Shown one piece after another: positions 25,357 to 35,687 of a stretch of 64,000 bases of DNA (positions are counted from its first letter, which is position 1; the number at the start of each line of letters is the position of its first letter). Below the pieces are notes generated by a model that saw nothing but the letters and a program-made list of their open reading frames with translations, was not told the origin of the DNA and did not search any database. This DNA is from Rhizobium sp. WYCCWR10014 (GTDB taxonomy: Bacteria; Pseudomonadota; Alphaproteobacteria; Rhizobiales; Rhizobiaceae). Made by a program: the position numbers and the translations under genes. The stretch spans positions 248,001 through 312,000 of the forward strand of contig NZ_LXFU01000048.1 in NCBI RefSeq assembly GCF_001657485.1, read 5' to 3'.

Positions 25357-25788
25357 TCAGCCGCGGCCGCGCTTGCGGCGCTGACCCAGGCCCATTTCCT
25401 TTGCCAGGCGCGAACGCGCTTCGGCATAAGCGGGCGCTACCATCGGGTAATCGGTCGGCAGATCCCACTTCTCGCGGTATTCTTCCGGCGAGAGGCTGTG
25501 ATGCGTCATCAGGTGACGCTTGAGGGACTTGAAGTTGCCGCCGCATTCCAAACACGTGATCTGCTCGTCCTGTACGGACTTGCGGACAGAAACTGCAGGC
25601 TTCTGCTTTTCGACGATCGCCGCAGCGGGCTGCGGTACGGACGTGTTGCTCAGTGCCGAATGCACATCGGAAATCAGATTGGCCAGGTCGCTGACCGGTA
25701 CAACATGGTTGCTGACATAGGCCGCGACGATGTCGGCTGTCAGTTCCACAAGCAGCTCCGGCGCATTGCCGGTCGCTATATCCGTCAT
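25357..25788 (-). CDS. rosR: RosR/MucR zinc-finger transcriptional regulator
   Basis: A 143-residue prokaryotic C2H2 zinc-finger regulator, identical in length to R. etli and R. leguminosarum RosR. The zinc ligands are C79, C82, H92 and H96 or H97 in [19 protein letters not shown]. The conserved C-terminal block is [19 protein letters not shown] and ends in a basic tail (GQRRKRGRG). RosR controls exopolysaccharide synthesis, motility and surface properties and represses its own gene, binding AT-rich DNA. The long AT-rich upstream region with inverted repeats fits autoregulation. mucR and ros are names of orthologues in Sinorhizobium and Agrobacterium. Confidence 0.95.
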   Translation of the reverse strand: MTDIATGNAPELLVELTADIVAAYVSNHVVPVSDLANLISDVHSALSNTSVPQPAAAIVEKQKPAVSVRKSVQDEQITCLECGGNFKSLKRHLMTHHSLSPEEYREKWDLPTDYPMVAPAYAEARSRLAKEMGLGQRRKRGRG

Positions 25789-26228
25789 ATTCTTTCTCCT
25801 GTTAGCATGCTCAAACGGTCTTTGACTGACACGCCAAAGACCCGCCTCGTAGAAGCGAACAGCAAAAGCACAGGAAGCGACCTTCTGTTTCGAAAAACGC
25901 GAAATCCACCCCTAGATTCCGAAGAGCGTGACCTGTTCTTATACTGCCTGACTGGAAACCACTACGTCATGCCCCAGGCGATGGCCTCAGTTTAGACATT
26001 AAAAATCAAAACTGAGGGACTTGGAAGCAGTACGATTGCAATTCACAATCAGAACTCTACTTGCATTTTCAAATACCATCGTTTGGTCGAAAGGCCAATT
26101 ATTATTTGTCGTTTTTCTTGAGAAAAAATGACAGATGAAGAATTGAGGGCCTGTTCGGCAAGCTTTACTCACAGCTTCCTGTGCATAAGTTTTGCATAAA
26201 TCTGGTAAAGTCGCTGAACAGCATAGGC
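25789..26228. promoter_or_regulatory. rosR upstream regulatory region
   Basis: A 440-bp, unusually AT-rich gap upstream of rosR. It contains a 9-bp inverted repeat CCTCAGTTT (25985-25993) / AAACTGAGG (26009-26017) around a 15-nt AT-rich loop. Long leaders with inverted repeats are described for R. leguminosarum rosR. The right part also lies downstream of mrpG. A possible 77-residue minus-strand frame here is not convincing. Confidence 0.55.
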
Positions 26229-26561
26229 TCAACGATCCCTGATATCGTCACGGACAGAGAGTGCACCGAGATCATATCCCGAACGATGGGCAGCTCTGGC
26301 AAGCAGGTGGGCAGACACCGGCGCCGTCAGCAGGAAAAAGATAAAGCCGGCGATGGCACGGGCGAGAATCGCCGGATCTTGCGAATAGAGCCCGGCGGCA
26401 AGGAGCAATAGGCCGGAGCCGACAGTCCCCGCCTTCGAGGCGGAGTGCATACGGGTGTAGAGATCGGGCAGCCTGACCAGGCCAATCGCCGCTGCAAGAG
26501 CAAAAAGCGCACCGACGATCAGCAGCAGGGCGGTGATGGCAGCCACGATATAATCGATCAT
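26229..26561 (-). CDS. mrpG: Mrp Na+/H+ antiporter subunit G
   Basis: A 110-residue subunit with three membrane helices, also named PhaG or MnhG. The family signature [27 protein letters not shown] is present, followed by [17 protein letters not shown]. It is the last gene of the operon and its ATG (26561) overlaps the mrpF stop as ATGA. MrpG is required for assembly of the seven-subunit secondary antiporter in the inner membrane. Confidence 0.92.
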   Translation of the reverse strand: MIDYIVAAITALLLIVGALFALAAAIGLVRLPDLYTRMHSASKAGTVGSGLLLLAAGLYSQDPAILARAIAGFIFFLLTAPVSAHLLARAAHRSGYDLGALSVRDDIRDR

Positions 26562-26911
26562 CGCTTCTTCCCCCCTGCTCGGCGCTTTTGCGTGTTGCCA
26601 TTTGCCGCAGCGGCGGGCGGCTTCGATTTGATGTTGCCGCGCGACAGCACGAATCGGGCGAAGGCGACAGTCGCCAGGAAACCGACGAGGCCGAGCGAGA
26701 TTGCGATATCGATATAGAGCGAGAAGCCGGTCTTGACCGCGATGACGGCGATGAAGCCGATGGCGATGCCGGTCAGCATGTCGAGGGCAAGGATCCGGTC
26801 CGGCAATGTCGGGCCGGCGACGACGCGCCAGACGGTCAGAATCAGCGCCAGGCCGAGGATGACGAGTGCGGCCGAGGATGCGACCGCGACGATGGCGGCA
26901 GGTGTGATCAC
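26558..26911 (-). CDS. mrpF: Mrp Na+/H+ antiporter subunit F
   Basis: A 117-residue subunit with three membrane helices (also PhaF/MnhF). [27 protein letters not shown] is the family signature. The C-terminal 25 residues are basic and probably cytoplasmic ([23 protein letters not shown]). It overlaps both neighbours by 4 bp. Confidence 0.92.
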   Translation of the reverse strand: MITPAAIVAVASSAALVILGLALILTVWRVVAGPTLPDRILALDMLTGIAIGFIAVIAVKTGFSLYIDIAISLGLVGFLATVAFARFVLSRGNIKSKPPAAAANGNTQKRRAGGKKR

Positions 26912-27381
26912 CGGAAGGCCTCCATGATCTTGCGTTCGAAACCGTTGGCGATATCACCCTTGGTCGTCTCGGGATCGGAACAATCGAGCGCGTGGACATA
27001 GAGCGTGCGGCGATCTGTGGAGACGTCGACCGAAAGCGTGCCTGGAGTCAGCGTGATGAGGTTTGCGAGCAAAGTGATTTCGAAGTCGCTCGTCACCGTT
27101 AGCGGGAAGGCGAAGATGCCGGGCTTCAGCTTCATGTCGGGCGAGAGGACGGTGACCGTGACCTTCCAGGCCGACAGCGACAACTCCTTCAGGAACAGAG
27201 CGGCGAGCGAGAGCACCGGGAGGACGCGGGGGATATGTCCCTTGCCGCCGAAGGATTCGCGGATGATGACCAGCGCCAGGGTCCCGAGCAGCAATCCGAG
27301 GACGAGATTGTGCAGCGAGGCGCTGCCGGTAACGGCGACCCAGGCAATGGCAAGCAACAGGTTGAAGAGGAAGAAGATCAC
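26908..27381 (-). CDS. mrpE: Mrp Na+/H+ antiporter subunit E
   Basis: A 157-residue subunit (also PhaE/MnhE) starting at GTG 27381, which overlaps the mrpD stop as GTGA. Two or three N-terminal membrane helices ([30 protein letters not shown]) precede a soluble C-terminal domain with the signature [27 protein letters not shown]. It is longer in frame 5' but that part is antisense-like. Confidence 0.92.
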   Translation of the reverse strand: MIFFLFNLLLAIAWVAVTGSASLHNLVLGLLLGTLALVIIRESFGGKGHIPRVLPVLSLAALFLKELSLSAWKVTVTVLSPDMKLKPGIFAFPLTVTSDFEITLLANLITLTPGTLSVDVSTDRRTLYVHALDCSDPETTKGDIANGFERKIMEAFR

Positions 27382-28946
27382 GGCGCGCCCCCTTCCGGGA
27401 AGACCGAATGAAGATAGGCCTCTGGATCGGCCAGGCCGGCCGCGGCCGATTGCGACAGCGCCAGCAGTTGTTCCGGCAAGATCCCGAAGCCGACGACCAG
27501 CGCTGTCAGTGCCGCGAGCGGCAGGCCCGTGCGCCACCTGGCACCGGGCGGCCTCGGGGCTAGCAGCGTCAGGGTCATCGGCGCTGGGCGCCAATAGGCG
27601 AGCAGGAAGAGACGACCGAAGGCGATCGTCGTCAGAAAACCGCCGAGGAGGATCGAGGCCGCCAGCCACCAGGCGCCGAGATCGAGCGATGCCTTGACGA
27701 GAATGACTTTCGGCCAGAAGCCGGAAAAGGGCGGCAGGCCGCAGGCGGCAAGGAAGAGCACGAGGGAGAGCGCGGTGAAGCCGGCGCTTTGCCTGTAGAG
27801 CCCGCCGAGGGCCGATAGCGAAAAGCCACCGCCGCGCCGGGCGATCTCGCCGGCGGCAAGATAAAGCGCCGTCATCAGCACCATGGAATGGAGCGCATAG
27901 AAGACCGCGCCGCTGATGCCGCCAAGGTCGCCGAGTGCGACGCCCGCCAGCATGTTGCCGATGCCCGATATGACGACATAGCCGAACAGCCTGCGAATAT
28001 CGTTTTCGGCAAGCGCGCCGAGAGCGCCGACGACAATGGTCGCGGCGGCGGCAAGCGCGATCACCAGGCTCAACTCCTGGCGCTCCAGCGGCAGCAGCAT
28101 GACCATCACCCGGATCAACGCGTAAATGCCGACCTTGGTCAGCAGGCCGGCAAACAGCGCCGAGACCACGATGCGCGGCGTGTGGTAGGCGGCGGGCAGC
28201 CAGAAATTGACCGGGAAGGCCGCCGCCTTCATGCCGAAGGCGAGCAGGAGGAGGCTTGCCAGCGTCATCAGCGGCGCCGTGCCGCGCAAATCCCTCGCCC
28301 GGGCCGCGATATCGGCCATGTTAAGCGTGCCGAAGGCGGCATAGAGAATGCCGACGCCGACCAGGAAGAGGGTCGTGGCGATCAGATTGAGCACCGCATA
28401 TTTCAGCGCGCCGTCGATCTGCTCACGTTCGGAACCGAGGATGATCAGCCCGAATGAGGAGATCAGCAGCACCTCGAACCAGACATAGAGATTGAAGATA
28501 TCACCGGTGAGAAAGGCGCCGGTGACGCCGGCCATCAGCAGCATCAGCAGTGGGAAGAAACCGTAACGTCGGCCGCTTTCGCCAATATCGGCCAGCGCAT
28601 AGATGCCACCGGCGAGCGCGGCGAGGGCTGCGGTGAAGGCCATCAACGCACCGAAGAGATCGACGGTGAAGGCGATGCCGAAAGGCGGCAGCCAGCGGCC
28701 CATGACCATGGTCAGCGGCCCCTCGGCCGCGACCTTGGCGAGCAGCGCCGCATCGATCAGCGCCAGTGCCGCAAGGCCAGGGATGGCAAGCCAGGCCTGC
28801 AGGCGGGGATAGCCGCGCAGCATCAGCAGGACGGCACCCAGTGTAATGCAATGGGCGACCGGCAGGATGGCAAGCCAATGACCGATGGGCACCGGGGCGG
28901 CGATCAGGGCGGCAGAGAGATCGATTGTGGAGGTGGGGGCGGCCAT
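27378..28946 (-). CDS. mrpD: Mrp Na+/H+ antiporter subunit D
   Basis: A 522-residue polytopic subunit (also PhaD/MnhD) homologous to complex I NuoM/NuoN-type proteins and containing one of the two proton-pathway modules. About 14 helices are visible. Landmarks are GDIFNLYVWFEVLLISSFGL, the KAAAFPVNFWLPAAYHTPRI block with functional Lys, and LTKVGIYALIRV. There is a 67-bp gap to mrpC upstream. Confidence 0.93.
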   Translation of the reverse strand: MAAPTSTIDLSAALIAAPVPIGHWLAILPVAHCITLGAVLLMLRGYPRLQAWLAIPGLAALALIDAALLAKVAAEGPLTMVMGRWLPPFGIAFTVDLFGALMAFTAALAALAGGIYALADIGESGRRYGFFPLLMLLMAGVTGAFLTGDIFNLYVWFEVLLISSFGLIILGSEREQIDGALKYAVLNLIATTLFLVGVGILYAAFGTLNMADIAARARDLRGTAPLMTLASLLLLAFGMKAAAFPVNFWLPAAYHTPRIVVSALFAGLLTKVGIYALIRVMVMLLPLERQELSLVIALAAAATIVVGALGALAENDIRRLFGYVVISGIGNMLAGVALGDLGGISGAVFYALHSMVLMTALYLAAGEIARRGGGFSLSALGGLYRQSAGFTALSLVLFLAACGLPPFSGFWPKVILVKASLDLGAWWLAASILLGGFLTTIAFGRLFLLAYWRPAPMTLTLLAPRPPGARWRTGLPLAALTALVVGFGILPEQLLALSQSAAAGLADPEAYLHSVFPEGGAP

Positions 28947-29013
28947 CAGATGGCGCCTCTTCTACCGCGAGAGAGGGCCTGCCGTGGGTTGAGCATCCGC
29001 ACCAACATCCGCC

Positions 29014-29394
29014 TCAATACCCCAATGGCGGCAGCGGCCGGTCGTCGGGCTCGGCGGCGCGCATGTCGCTGGTGTTGTCGGTGCCGAGGTCCTGATAGGC
29101 GCGGTAGGTCAACACCAGCAGGAAGGCGAGGAAGGAGAAGGAGATGACGATCGCCGTCAGGATGAGCGCCTGCGGCAGCGGGTTGGCCGTGCCCGCGGGC
29201 AGGCTGTCGAGACCCGCCGGGATGATCGGCGGCACCTCGCGCGTCAGCCGGCCGCCGGTAAAGAGCAGGAGATTGACGGCGTTACCGAGGATGGCGATGC
29301 CGAGCATGATGCGGATCGAGAATTTCGACAGCATCAGATAGATGGCGGCGGCGAAGAACAGGCCGACGAGGATCGCCAGAAGCGGCTCCATCAT
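29014..29394 (-). CDS. mrpC: Mrp Na+/H+ antiporter subunit C
   Basis: A 126-residue subunit (also PhaC/MnhC) related to NuoK, with three membrane helices. [18 protein letters not shown] and [20 protein letters not shown] text ([21 protein letters not shown]) are family signatures. The start ATG 29394 overlaps the mrpB stop as ATGA; a second ATG follows directly. The C-terminal tail is acidic. Confidence 0.92.
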   Translation of the reverse strand: MMEPLLAILVGLFFAAAIYLMLSKFSIRIMLGIAILGNAVNLLLFTGGRLTREVPPIIPAGLDSLPAGTANPLPQALILTAIVISFSFLAFLLVLTYRAYQDLGTDNTSDMRAAEPDDRPLPPLGY

Positions 29395-29810
29395 TCCACC
29401 TCCTTTTCCTCAAGCGCCAGTGCGATCGAGGTGATGGCGCCGAGCACGACGAGATAGACGCCGACATCGAAGAGCATGACGCTCGACAGCGGCACCTCGG
29501 CGCCGAAAAGCGTCGGATAGATCCAGAGGCCGGTCATGAAGGGAACGGCAAACAGGATGGAGAGAAGACCGGCTGCGGTGGATAGGAGCAGGCCGAAGCC
29601 GGCGATCGACAGCGGATGGAAAAACAGCGCCCGGCGAACGGCGCCAACGCCGCGGGCAATACCGTAGATCGCCAATCCCGAGGCAGCGATCAGCCCGCCG
29701 ATGAAGCCGCCGCCCGGCTCGTTATGGCCACGCAGCAGCACGAAGACGGAAAAGAGCAGCATCAGTGCGGTGAGGAACGGGGCGACGGTGCGGAAGATGA
29801 GGGTGTTCAC
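29391..29810 (-). CDS. mrpB: Mrp Na+/H+ antiporter subunit B
   Basis: A 139-residue subunit (also MnhB) with four membrane helices. [22 protein letters not shown] is the family signature. GTG 29810 ([17 protein letters not shown] start) is chosen because GGAGGG lies just upstream and the start is 4 bp after the mrpA stop; a longer frame to 29846 would overlap mrpA. MrpB supports ion translocation by the hetero-oligomer. Confidence 0.92.
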   Translation of the reverse strand: MNTLIFRTVAPFLTALMLLFSVFVLLRGHNEPGGGFIGGLIAASGLAIYGIARGVGAVRRALFFHPLSIAGFGLLLSTAAGLLSILFAVPFMTGLWIYPTLFGAEVPLSSVMLFDVGVYLVVLGAITSIALALEEKEVE

Positions 29811-29814
29811 GCGA

Positions 29815-32172
29815 TCAGCCCTCCGCCGCGGGATCATTGGCGGCAAGCTTGCGCTCGCTGCCGGCGCGGATGCGGATCAGCGCCAGGATGGCAAGGCCAG
29901 TGACCGCGACGACGGCGATTTCGCCAAGCGTGTCGGTGCCGCGGAAATCGACGATGATGACGTTGACGACATTGGCGCCGTGGGCGATCGATTTGGAATA
30001 GGTGTTGAAGAAGGCCGTCAGCGCGTCGTTGAACGGCGCCTGCGTCGCCCGCATCAGCAGAAGCGTGAAGCCGAGGCCGCAGGCAAGCGCCAGCGCGCCG
30101 TCGAAGAGCTTGCGGCCGAGCGGCCGCCGATCGGCGGGAGAAAGGCGGAGCCTGGTCATGACCAGGGCGAGAATCACCACCGAAAGGGTTTCGACCATGA
30201 ACTGGGTGAAGGACAGATCCGGCGCGCCGAACAGCAGGAAGATGATGGCGACGGCGAAACCCTGGATGCCGAGCGAAACGATCGCCGTCAGCCGGTCGCG
30301 GGCGACGAGCACGGCGGCAAGGCCGAAGGCGGCGATCAGAAAGACCGCCCATTCATAGAGCCTGACATCGGTCGGCCAGGCCGGCAGACGTGGCAGTTCG
30401 GCATAGACGATGAGCGGGATGATGAGGATGGCGGCAACGCAGAGGAAGGTGCAGGTGACATAAATCTCCAGCCGCCCCGGCTGGAGCACGCGCATGACGC
30501 GGCCGGAAAAGCGGACAAGGCCCGATATAGCGACATCAAAGCCATGGTCCGGCCCAGGTCCGGCCGCGCGCAGGAAGACGGCCATCAGGAAACGGGCGCG
30601 CGCGAGCTGCCAGTAGACGCCGATACCGAGCAGCACGGTCAGGGCGGAGAGCGCCAAGGGCAGGCCGATATGCGGCGTCAGCGAAATATCGATCTCGATG
30701 GGTGTCTGGCGGATGGCGGAGGCGATCGGCGAGGACAGGACGGTATGGGTGAAGGTCGAAAAGATCGCCGCGAGCAGGCCGAGGACGGCGAGAACGGCCG
30801 GGCCGAGCCAGAGCAGGACGGGCGCTTCGTGCGGCGGTTTCGGCGTCTCCACCGGTTGGCCGAGGAAGGGTTTCAGCGCCACGGCAAAGGCGACGGCGAA
30901 CATCAGCGCATTGCCGAAGACGGTAATGGCGGTGAAGGTGAGTGCGCGGACATCACCGCCGACGAGTGCCGTATAGATCTCCTCCTTAGCGAGAAAACCG
31001 AAGAAGGGCGGCAGGCCGGCCATGGAGAAGGCCGCCGCAAGGGCTATCATCCAGGTCAGCGGCATCGCCTGCATCAGGCCACTGAGCCTGGTAATATCGC
31101 GCGTACCGGTCTCATGATCGATGATGCCGGCCACCATGAAGAGCGCGCCCTTGAAGAGGGAATGCGCCACCAGATAGAGCGCCGCCGCCTCGACCGCATG
31201 GTCCGAGCCGAAGCCGATCAGCATGACGAGCAGGCCGAGCGAGGAGACGGTGGTATAGGCGAGCTTGAGCTTCAGGTCTGTCTGGCGGATAGCAAGCGCG
31301 GTGCCGACCACCAGCGTCAGGCCCCCAAAGAAAGGCAGAAGGATTTCCCAGGCAGGGGTTGCCCCCATGACGGGGTTGAGCCGCATCAGCAGATAGACGC
31401 CTGCCTTCACCATGGTGGCCGAATGCAGATAGGCCGAAACCGGCGTCGGCGCCTCCATGGCGTTCGGCAACCAGAAATGAAAGGGAAACTGCGCCGACTT
31501 GGTGAAGGCGCCGCCCAGGACCAGGATGAGGGCAGCCAGATAGAACGGGCTTTCGCGCAAGATATCGCCCGTTGCCATGAGCCGCGACATCTCAGTGACG
31601 CCAGAGATGTTCCAGAGCAGCAGCAGGCCGGCCAACAGGCAGAGCCCTCCCCCGCCGGTGACGACCAGCGCCTGCAGGGCGGCGCGGCGAGCCGCCTCAC
31701 GCTCGTGATCGAAGCCGATCAGCAGGAAGGACGTGATCGACGTCAGTTCCCAGAAGACGAAGAGCATCAGGAAACTGTCGGAAACGACGACGCCGAGCAT
31801 CGCGCCCATGAAGAGGAAGATGAAGGAGAAGAAGCGGCCCTGATCCTTGTGTCCTTTGAGGTAGCCGCCGGCATAAAGCAGGATCAGTGTGCCGATGCCG
31901 GTGATCAGCAGCGCGAAAGCCAGCGACAGGCCGTCGAGGAACCAGGAGAAAGTGAGATGAAAGCTCGGCACCCAGGAATAGCCGCCGGTGGCGACCTCGC
32001 CGCGCGCGATCTGGGGAATGAAACGCAGGAAATGCAGGAAGGCGAGCAAGGGAGCGATCGCCAGGAGCCAGGCACCATTTGCGCCGAAGATGCGGATGAC
32101 GAAAGGGGCAGCAAGAGCGCCGACGAGCGGCAGACACAGGGCCAGAAATGTCAGAGCCGTGACATCGGCCAT
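29815..32172 (-). CDS. mrpA: Mrp Na+/H+ antiporter subunit A
   Basis: A 785-residue polytopic subunit (also PhaA/MnhA), homologous to NuoL with an added C-terminal domain. [21 protein letters not shown] and [38 protein letters not shown] carry the conserved Glu and Lys of the proton path. The C-terminal part ([45 protein letters not shown]) is the DUF4040/MbhE-like extension. It is the first gene of the operon mrpABCDEFG. In S. meliloti the pha system is needed for K+/pH adaptation and root nodule invasion; the same role here is inference. Confidence 0.94.
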   Translation of the reverse strand: MADVTALTFLALCLPLVGALAAPFVIRIFGANGAWLLAIAPLLAFLHFLRFIPQIARGEVATGGYSWVPSFHLTFSWFLDGLSLAFALLITGIGTLILLYAGGYLKGHKDQGRFFSFIFLFMGAMLGVVVSDSFLMLFVFWELTSITSFLLIGFDHEREAARRAALQALVVTGGGGLCLLAGLLLLWNISGVTEMSRLMATGDILRESPFYLAALILVLGGAFTKSAQFPFHFWLPNAMEAPTPVSAYLHSATMVKAGVYLLMRLNPVMGATPAWEILLPFFGGLTLVVGTALAIRQTDLKLKLAYTTVSSLGLLVMLIGFGSDHAVEAAALYLVAHSLFKGALFMVAGIIDHETGTRDITRLSGLMQAMPLTWMIALAAAFSMAGLPPFFGFLAKEEIYTALVGGDVRALTFTAITVFGNALMFAVAFAVALKPFLGQPVETPKPPHEAPVLLWLGPAVLAVLGLLAAIFSTFTHTVLSSPIASAIRQTPIEIDISLTPHIGLPLALSALTVLLGIGVYWQLARARFLMAVFLRAAGPGPDHGFDVAISGLVRFSGRVMRVLQPGRLEIYVTCTFLCVAAILIIPLIVYAELPRLPAWPTDVRLYEWAVFLIAAFGLAAVLVARDRLTAIVSLGIQGFAVAIIFLLFGAPDLSFTQFMVETLSVVILALVMTRLRLSPADRRPLGRKLFDGALALACGLGFTLLLMRATQAPFNDALTAFFNTYSKSIAHGANVVNVIIVDFRGTDTLGEIAVVAVTGLAILALIRIRAGSERKLAANDPAAEG

Positions 32173-32186
32173 GTCCCCTCCTCTAC

Positions 32187-32246
32187 TGCATAATTCAAAA
32201 TGTTACAGTCCTTTGCACGTCCTACAAGGCGCACGGCGCTGTAAAG
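32187..32246. repeat. dispersed repeat, family C (short form)
   Basis: TGCATAATTC, TGTTACAGTCCTTTGCACGTC and GGCGCACGGCGCTGTAA match the element at 51562-51661 without its central palindrome. TTACAGTC...GGCGCTGTAA form the stem. It lies immediately upstream of mrpA and could affect its leader. Confidence 0.7.
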
Positions 32247-32380
32247 GCAACAGTCTGTTGCAAGAGCAACAGACGGAAAAGCCGGAGAAAACCGGCCTGT
32301 CTTCTGGCTTAGGCGAAACAGGAGAGCGTCTCAAGTGATTTCGGCCGCAAGCCGCGCTGCATGGCAATGTTCAAAGCCGA

Positions 32381-32596
32381 TCAGGCCGTCGATCTGGAAA
32401 GACGCGTCAGCAGCCGGGCGATGCAACCGTGCAGGATGAAGACCAGAAGCGTCAGCGGCCAGATCAGGCAAGCGAGGAGCCCGGCGAGACGATGGAGCGT
32501 CAAACCGGCATGGTTGGCCCAGCCTTCCAACAGCGTGACCGCCATGGCGGCCACGGCCACAAGGCCGTAGAGCAGGACGATTGCTGTTTCAAACAC
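32381..32596 (-). CDS. small membrane protein, hypothetical
   Basis: A 71-residue protein with two membrane helices (IVLLYGLVAVAAMAVTLLEGW and LHRLAGLLACLIWPLTLLVFILHG) and a basic C-terminus (ARLLTRLSRSTA). A short RBS-like stretch precedes ATG 32596 (AATCACTGG region; weak). It is divergent from msrB and not related to mrp subunits by sequence. Unknown function. Confidence 0.5.
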   Translation of the reverse strand: MFETAIVLLYGLVAVAAMAVTLLEGWANHAGLTLHRLAGLLACLIWPLTLLVFILHGCIARLLTRLSRSTA

Positions 32597-32785
32597 CAGT
32601 GATTCTCCAATGCACGCAACATTAACCCTAACAGAAAACCCCTAACGGATGTAAAAGCAAGCCTCTTCCCCTAATTGGGTACGCCGTCAATCTCATGGCG
32701 CGGCGCGGGAGACTTGATGAACTGAACGCGGCGCACCACATTTTCTCGCGAAACGGAACCCGCCCCTCGGCGAAAGGAGCACCTC

Positions 32786-33199
<414 letters not shown>

Positions 33200-33301
33200 G
33201 CGACCGGCCCCGCAATCGAAGCGGCTCATCCGATGCGATGGGTCGCTGATTTTCCCTGTCGCTCACTCTATCGATGGATCGATGATCCCGAGAGAAGGCC
33301 G

Positions 33302-33448
33302 ATGGCGCGCGATATCCTGAAGACCGACAATATTCCCTCGCAGCGCGTTGCGGAGCGGGTGCATCGGCGGCGGGAAACATTCGCCAAGGCCGGCAGCCCT
33401 GATGGCGGCATGATGGAATTCTACCTCTACATCACGGACCGGACATAG
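33302..33448 (+). CDS. 48-residue small protein, DUF2934-like pattern
   Basis: ATG 33302 follows GAGAGAAGGCC. The product (MARDILKTDNIPSQRVAERVHRR in outline, then FAKAGSPDGGMMEFYLYITDRT) resembles a DUF2934 helix (RxERxxxxxExxGxPxGxxxxxW) but lacks the usual Trp. It is 102 bp after msrB. It could be a short regulatory or stress protein; support is limited to the RBS and this weak similarity. Confidence 0.4.
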   Translation: MARDILKTDNIPSQRVAERVHRRRETFAKAGSPDGGMMEFYLYITDRT

Positions 33449-33468
33449 AGCGGTTCAAACCCGCCTGA

Positions 33469-34188
33469 TCACTCGTGATCGGCGGGACAGGGCCAGGTTG
33501 TCGGTGCGGAGAGGCCGGCCGGCAACTTGGTCGAGGCATCGCCGCAGGCCAGGTCGATCTGCGCCTGTTCGAGCCCTGTTGCAGCCGAGAGGTCAAGGCC
33601 TTCGATCCGGGTCAGGAACATGAAGGCGCGGTCGAACATCGGCGTTGTTTCGAAAGTGGCGCCGGAGAAATCGGCACGGGAGAGATTGGCGAACGAGAAT
33701 TTCGCCGCCGTCAGCACCGCCTTGTCGAAGTCGGCGCGGCCAAGCTCGGCCTTTTCGAAGCTTGCGCCGGCAAGCCGGGCGCCGGCAAAATTGGCGCGCT
33801 GCAGCTCGGCGCCGGCAAAGGATGCACCATCGGCGGCGATACTGGCGAAGCTGGAGCGATAGGCCTCGATCTTGGCGAAGTTGGCGCCTTCAGCGTGCGC
33901 GCCCTCCAATGAGGCACGCACCAGCGTCGCTTTCTCCAGATTGGCCGATTTGACGTTAGCGCCGGCGAGATCGGTCAGCGAGAAATCGGTGCCGACGAGG
34001 TTGGCGCCTTCGAGATCACTGCCCTGCAGCATCAGGTTCTTCTTGGTGCATTCCTGCCAGTCGAGCTTCGGCGAGGCCATGCTGCCGCAATCGGCGGCCT
34101 GAGCGGCAACGGGCGGAAATACCAACAAGACGAGGGCAAGGAGACCGAGCGACGATCCGTGCATTGCCATTGAACAGTTCACCCCCAT
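33469..34188 (-). CDS. secreted pentapeptide-repeat protein
   Basis: A 239-residue exported protein. A signal peptide (LGLLALVLLVFPPVAAQAADC) is followed by a cysteine-containing linker and at least 20 A(D/N)LxX pentapeptide units (LEGANLVGTDFSLTDLAGAN through LSRADFSGATF), which fold as a right-handed beta-helix. The C-terminal part (IEGLDLSAATGLEQAQIDLACGD) is also typical of these proteins. Pentapeptide proteins often act as structural or DNA-mimic proteins; a periplasmic location argues against DNA gyrase inhibition here. Start codons at 34188, 34173 and 34167 are all possible. Confidence 0.82.
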   Translation of the reverse strand: MGVNCSMAMHGSSLGLLALVLLVFPPVAAQAADCGSMASPKLDWQECTKKNLMLQGSDLEGANLVGTDFSLTDLAGANVKSANLEKATLVRASLEGAHAEGANFAKIEAYRSSFASIAADGASFAGAELQRANFAGARLAGASFEKAELGRADFDKAVLTAAKFSFANLSRADFSGATFETTPMFDRAFMFLTRIEGLDLSAATGLEQAQIDLACGDASTKLPAGLSAPTTWPCPADHE

Positions 34189-34321
34189 GACGCTTCGATG
34201 ACGCTTATAGGCCGCCTTTCGCGAAGCAGCCTTCCATTTTCTTACACAGCTCAGACTACAATAAAAAGATGGCGAGCGTCGTTCACAATGGATTGCGTTC
34301 CGGCTTTTCCCGGCAGGTGGA

Positions 34322-34837
34322 TCAATCCGCCTTGCTTGGCAGGCGAAGCTCCATGCAGGTGAGGTCCAGCCAGCGGCCGAATTTGCTGCCGACCTCGGAA
34401 AATCTGCCGGCGATGCGGAAGCCGAGTTTTTCGTGCAGCCTGATCGAGGCTGTGTTCTCCGCCTCGATACCGGCGATCATCACATGGATGTTGTCGGCCG
34501 CAGCACGCGCGATCAATTCCCGCATCAGGCGCTCGCCGATGCCGCCACCCCGGCAATCCTTGTCGACATAGACGGAATGCTCGACCGTATGGCGGTAGCC
34601 GTCGAAGGCCCGCCAGTCGCCATAGGAGGCGTACCCTGCGACCTTGCCCGACATTTCGGCGACGATGACGGGAAAGCCCCGCGCCTTGCGCGCCCTGAAC
34701 CATTCCAGCCGGTTTTCGAGATCGACCAGCGTATCGTTCCAGATCGCCGTCGTGTGCTCGACGGCGTGATTGTAGATATCGCGGATGGCGGAAAGATCGG
34801 CTTCGGTGGCGTCGCGGAGGAGGACTGCGTCTGTCAT
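34322..34837 (-). CDS. GNAT acetyltransferase, phosphinothricin/methionine sulfone type
   Basis: A 171-residue acetyl-CoA-dependent N-acetyltransferase. It matches the PAT/MddA subgroup: LRDATEADLSAIRDIYNHAVEHTTAIW at the N-terminus, YASYGDWRAFDGYRHTVEHSVYV, the acetyl-CoA loop CRGGGIGERLMREL, and GIEAENTASIRLHEKLGFR. Members acetylate phosphinothricin, methionine sulfoximine or methionine sulfone; the actual substrate is unknown. It lies 69 bp downstream of the hemolysin III gene end on the same strand. Confidence 0.88.
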   Translation of the reverse strand: MTDAVLLRDATEADLSAIRDIYNHAVEHTTAIWNDTLVDLENRLEWFRARKARGFPVIVAEMSGKVAGYASYGDWRAFDGYRHTVEHSVYVDKDCRGGGIGERLMRELIARAAADNIHVMIAGIEAENTASIRLHEKLGFRIAGRFSEVGSKFGRWLDLTCMELRLPSKAD

Positions 34838-34906
34838 GATTGCCCGGTTCGTATTGTCGGTGAAGGCGGCATACGCCCGACCCCGACAGATGTAAACGAC
34901 CGTCGT

Positions 34907-35575
34907 TCAGAGGCCCGGCGCCGACAGGCTGAAACAGGTGAAGACGGCCGAATAATGCACGGCCGCGGCGGTGACGACGAAACCATGCCAGATGGCGTTC
35001 TGGAAGCGCAGCTTCTCCCAGACATGGAAGATGACACCGAGTGAATAGATGACGCCGCCGATGACGATCAGCAGCATCGAGGCGGCGGGAATGCGCGAGG
35101 CGACGGGCTCAGCCACCAGCACGCCGCTCCAGCCCATGGCGAGATAAAGCAGGATGGCAAGACGGTCGTAACGCCCGGGAAAGACGCATTTCAGGAGAAT
35201 GCCCACGGCGGCAAACAGCCAGATCGCGACCAGCATGAACAACAGCAGCGGATCGTCGGCGCCGCGTTCGAGGAAGGGCGTATAAGTGGCGGCGATCAAG
35301 AGGAAGATCGCCGAATGATCGAGGCGGCGCAGATACCATTTCGTGCGCGAGACCGGCCAGGCGTTGTAGGAAAAGGAAATGGCAATCGTCAGCACCAGCC
35401 CGACGCCATAGATCCAGGCGGCGGCGAGCGCGCCGTAGGAGCTCCAGACCGTGGCGTAGAAGATCAGCACGGTGGCCCCGATCAGCGCCAACACGAGACC
35501 GACGCCGTGAACGATACCGTCGGCGATCAATTCGTATCTATCATAAGCCCAGCGGATGCCGTTGAACTCGCCCAT
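34907..35575 (-). CDS. trhA: hemolysin III / TrhA family membrane protein
   Basis: A 222-residue protein with seven membrane helices of the PAQR/hemolysin III family. Conserved features are ELIADGIVHGVGLVLAL, RRLDHSAIFLLIAATYTPF and FHVWEKLRFQNAIWHGFV, which supply the Ser/His/Asp metal-site residues of the family. ATG 35575 (MGEFNGIRWAYDRYE) is used. E. coli TrhA influences membrane energetics and lipid homeostasis; hemolytic activity is not implied. Confidence 0.87.
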   Translation of the reverse strand: MGEFNGIRWAYDRYELIADGIVHGVGLVLALIGATVLIFYATVWSSYGALAAAWIYGVGLVLTIAISFSYNAWPVSRTKWYLRRLDHSAIFLLIAATYTPFLERGADDPLLLFMLVAIWLFAAVGILLKCVFPGRYDRLAILLYLAMGWSGVLVAEPVASRIPAASMLLIVIGGVIYSLGVIFHVWEKLRFQNAIWHGFVVTAAAVHYSAVFTCFSLSAPGL

Positions 35576-35687
35576 GCACGCCAATCCGTTTCATACCCGG
35601 TTGCAATCGTCGCATCGAACGGACGGGCGCGCAACTGCGGCAAAGCGCACGGGCGGTAAATCTTCGTGACAGGCAGCAGGGTCAAAC

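Noticed and set aside
25999-26232. 77-codon minus-strand frame upstream of rosR
   Set aside because: No RBS, overlaps the mrpG stop and the AT-rich rosR leader; the sequence is not protein-like.
29701-32193. 830-codon plus-strand frame
   Set aside because: Entirely antisense to mrpA; composition (GDGDRRQ, EDEEHQ) is that of a codon-position shadow and no domain is recognisable.
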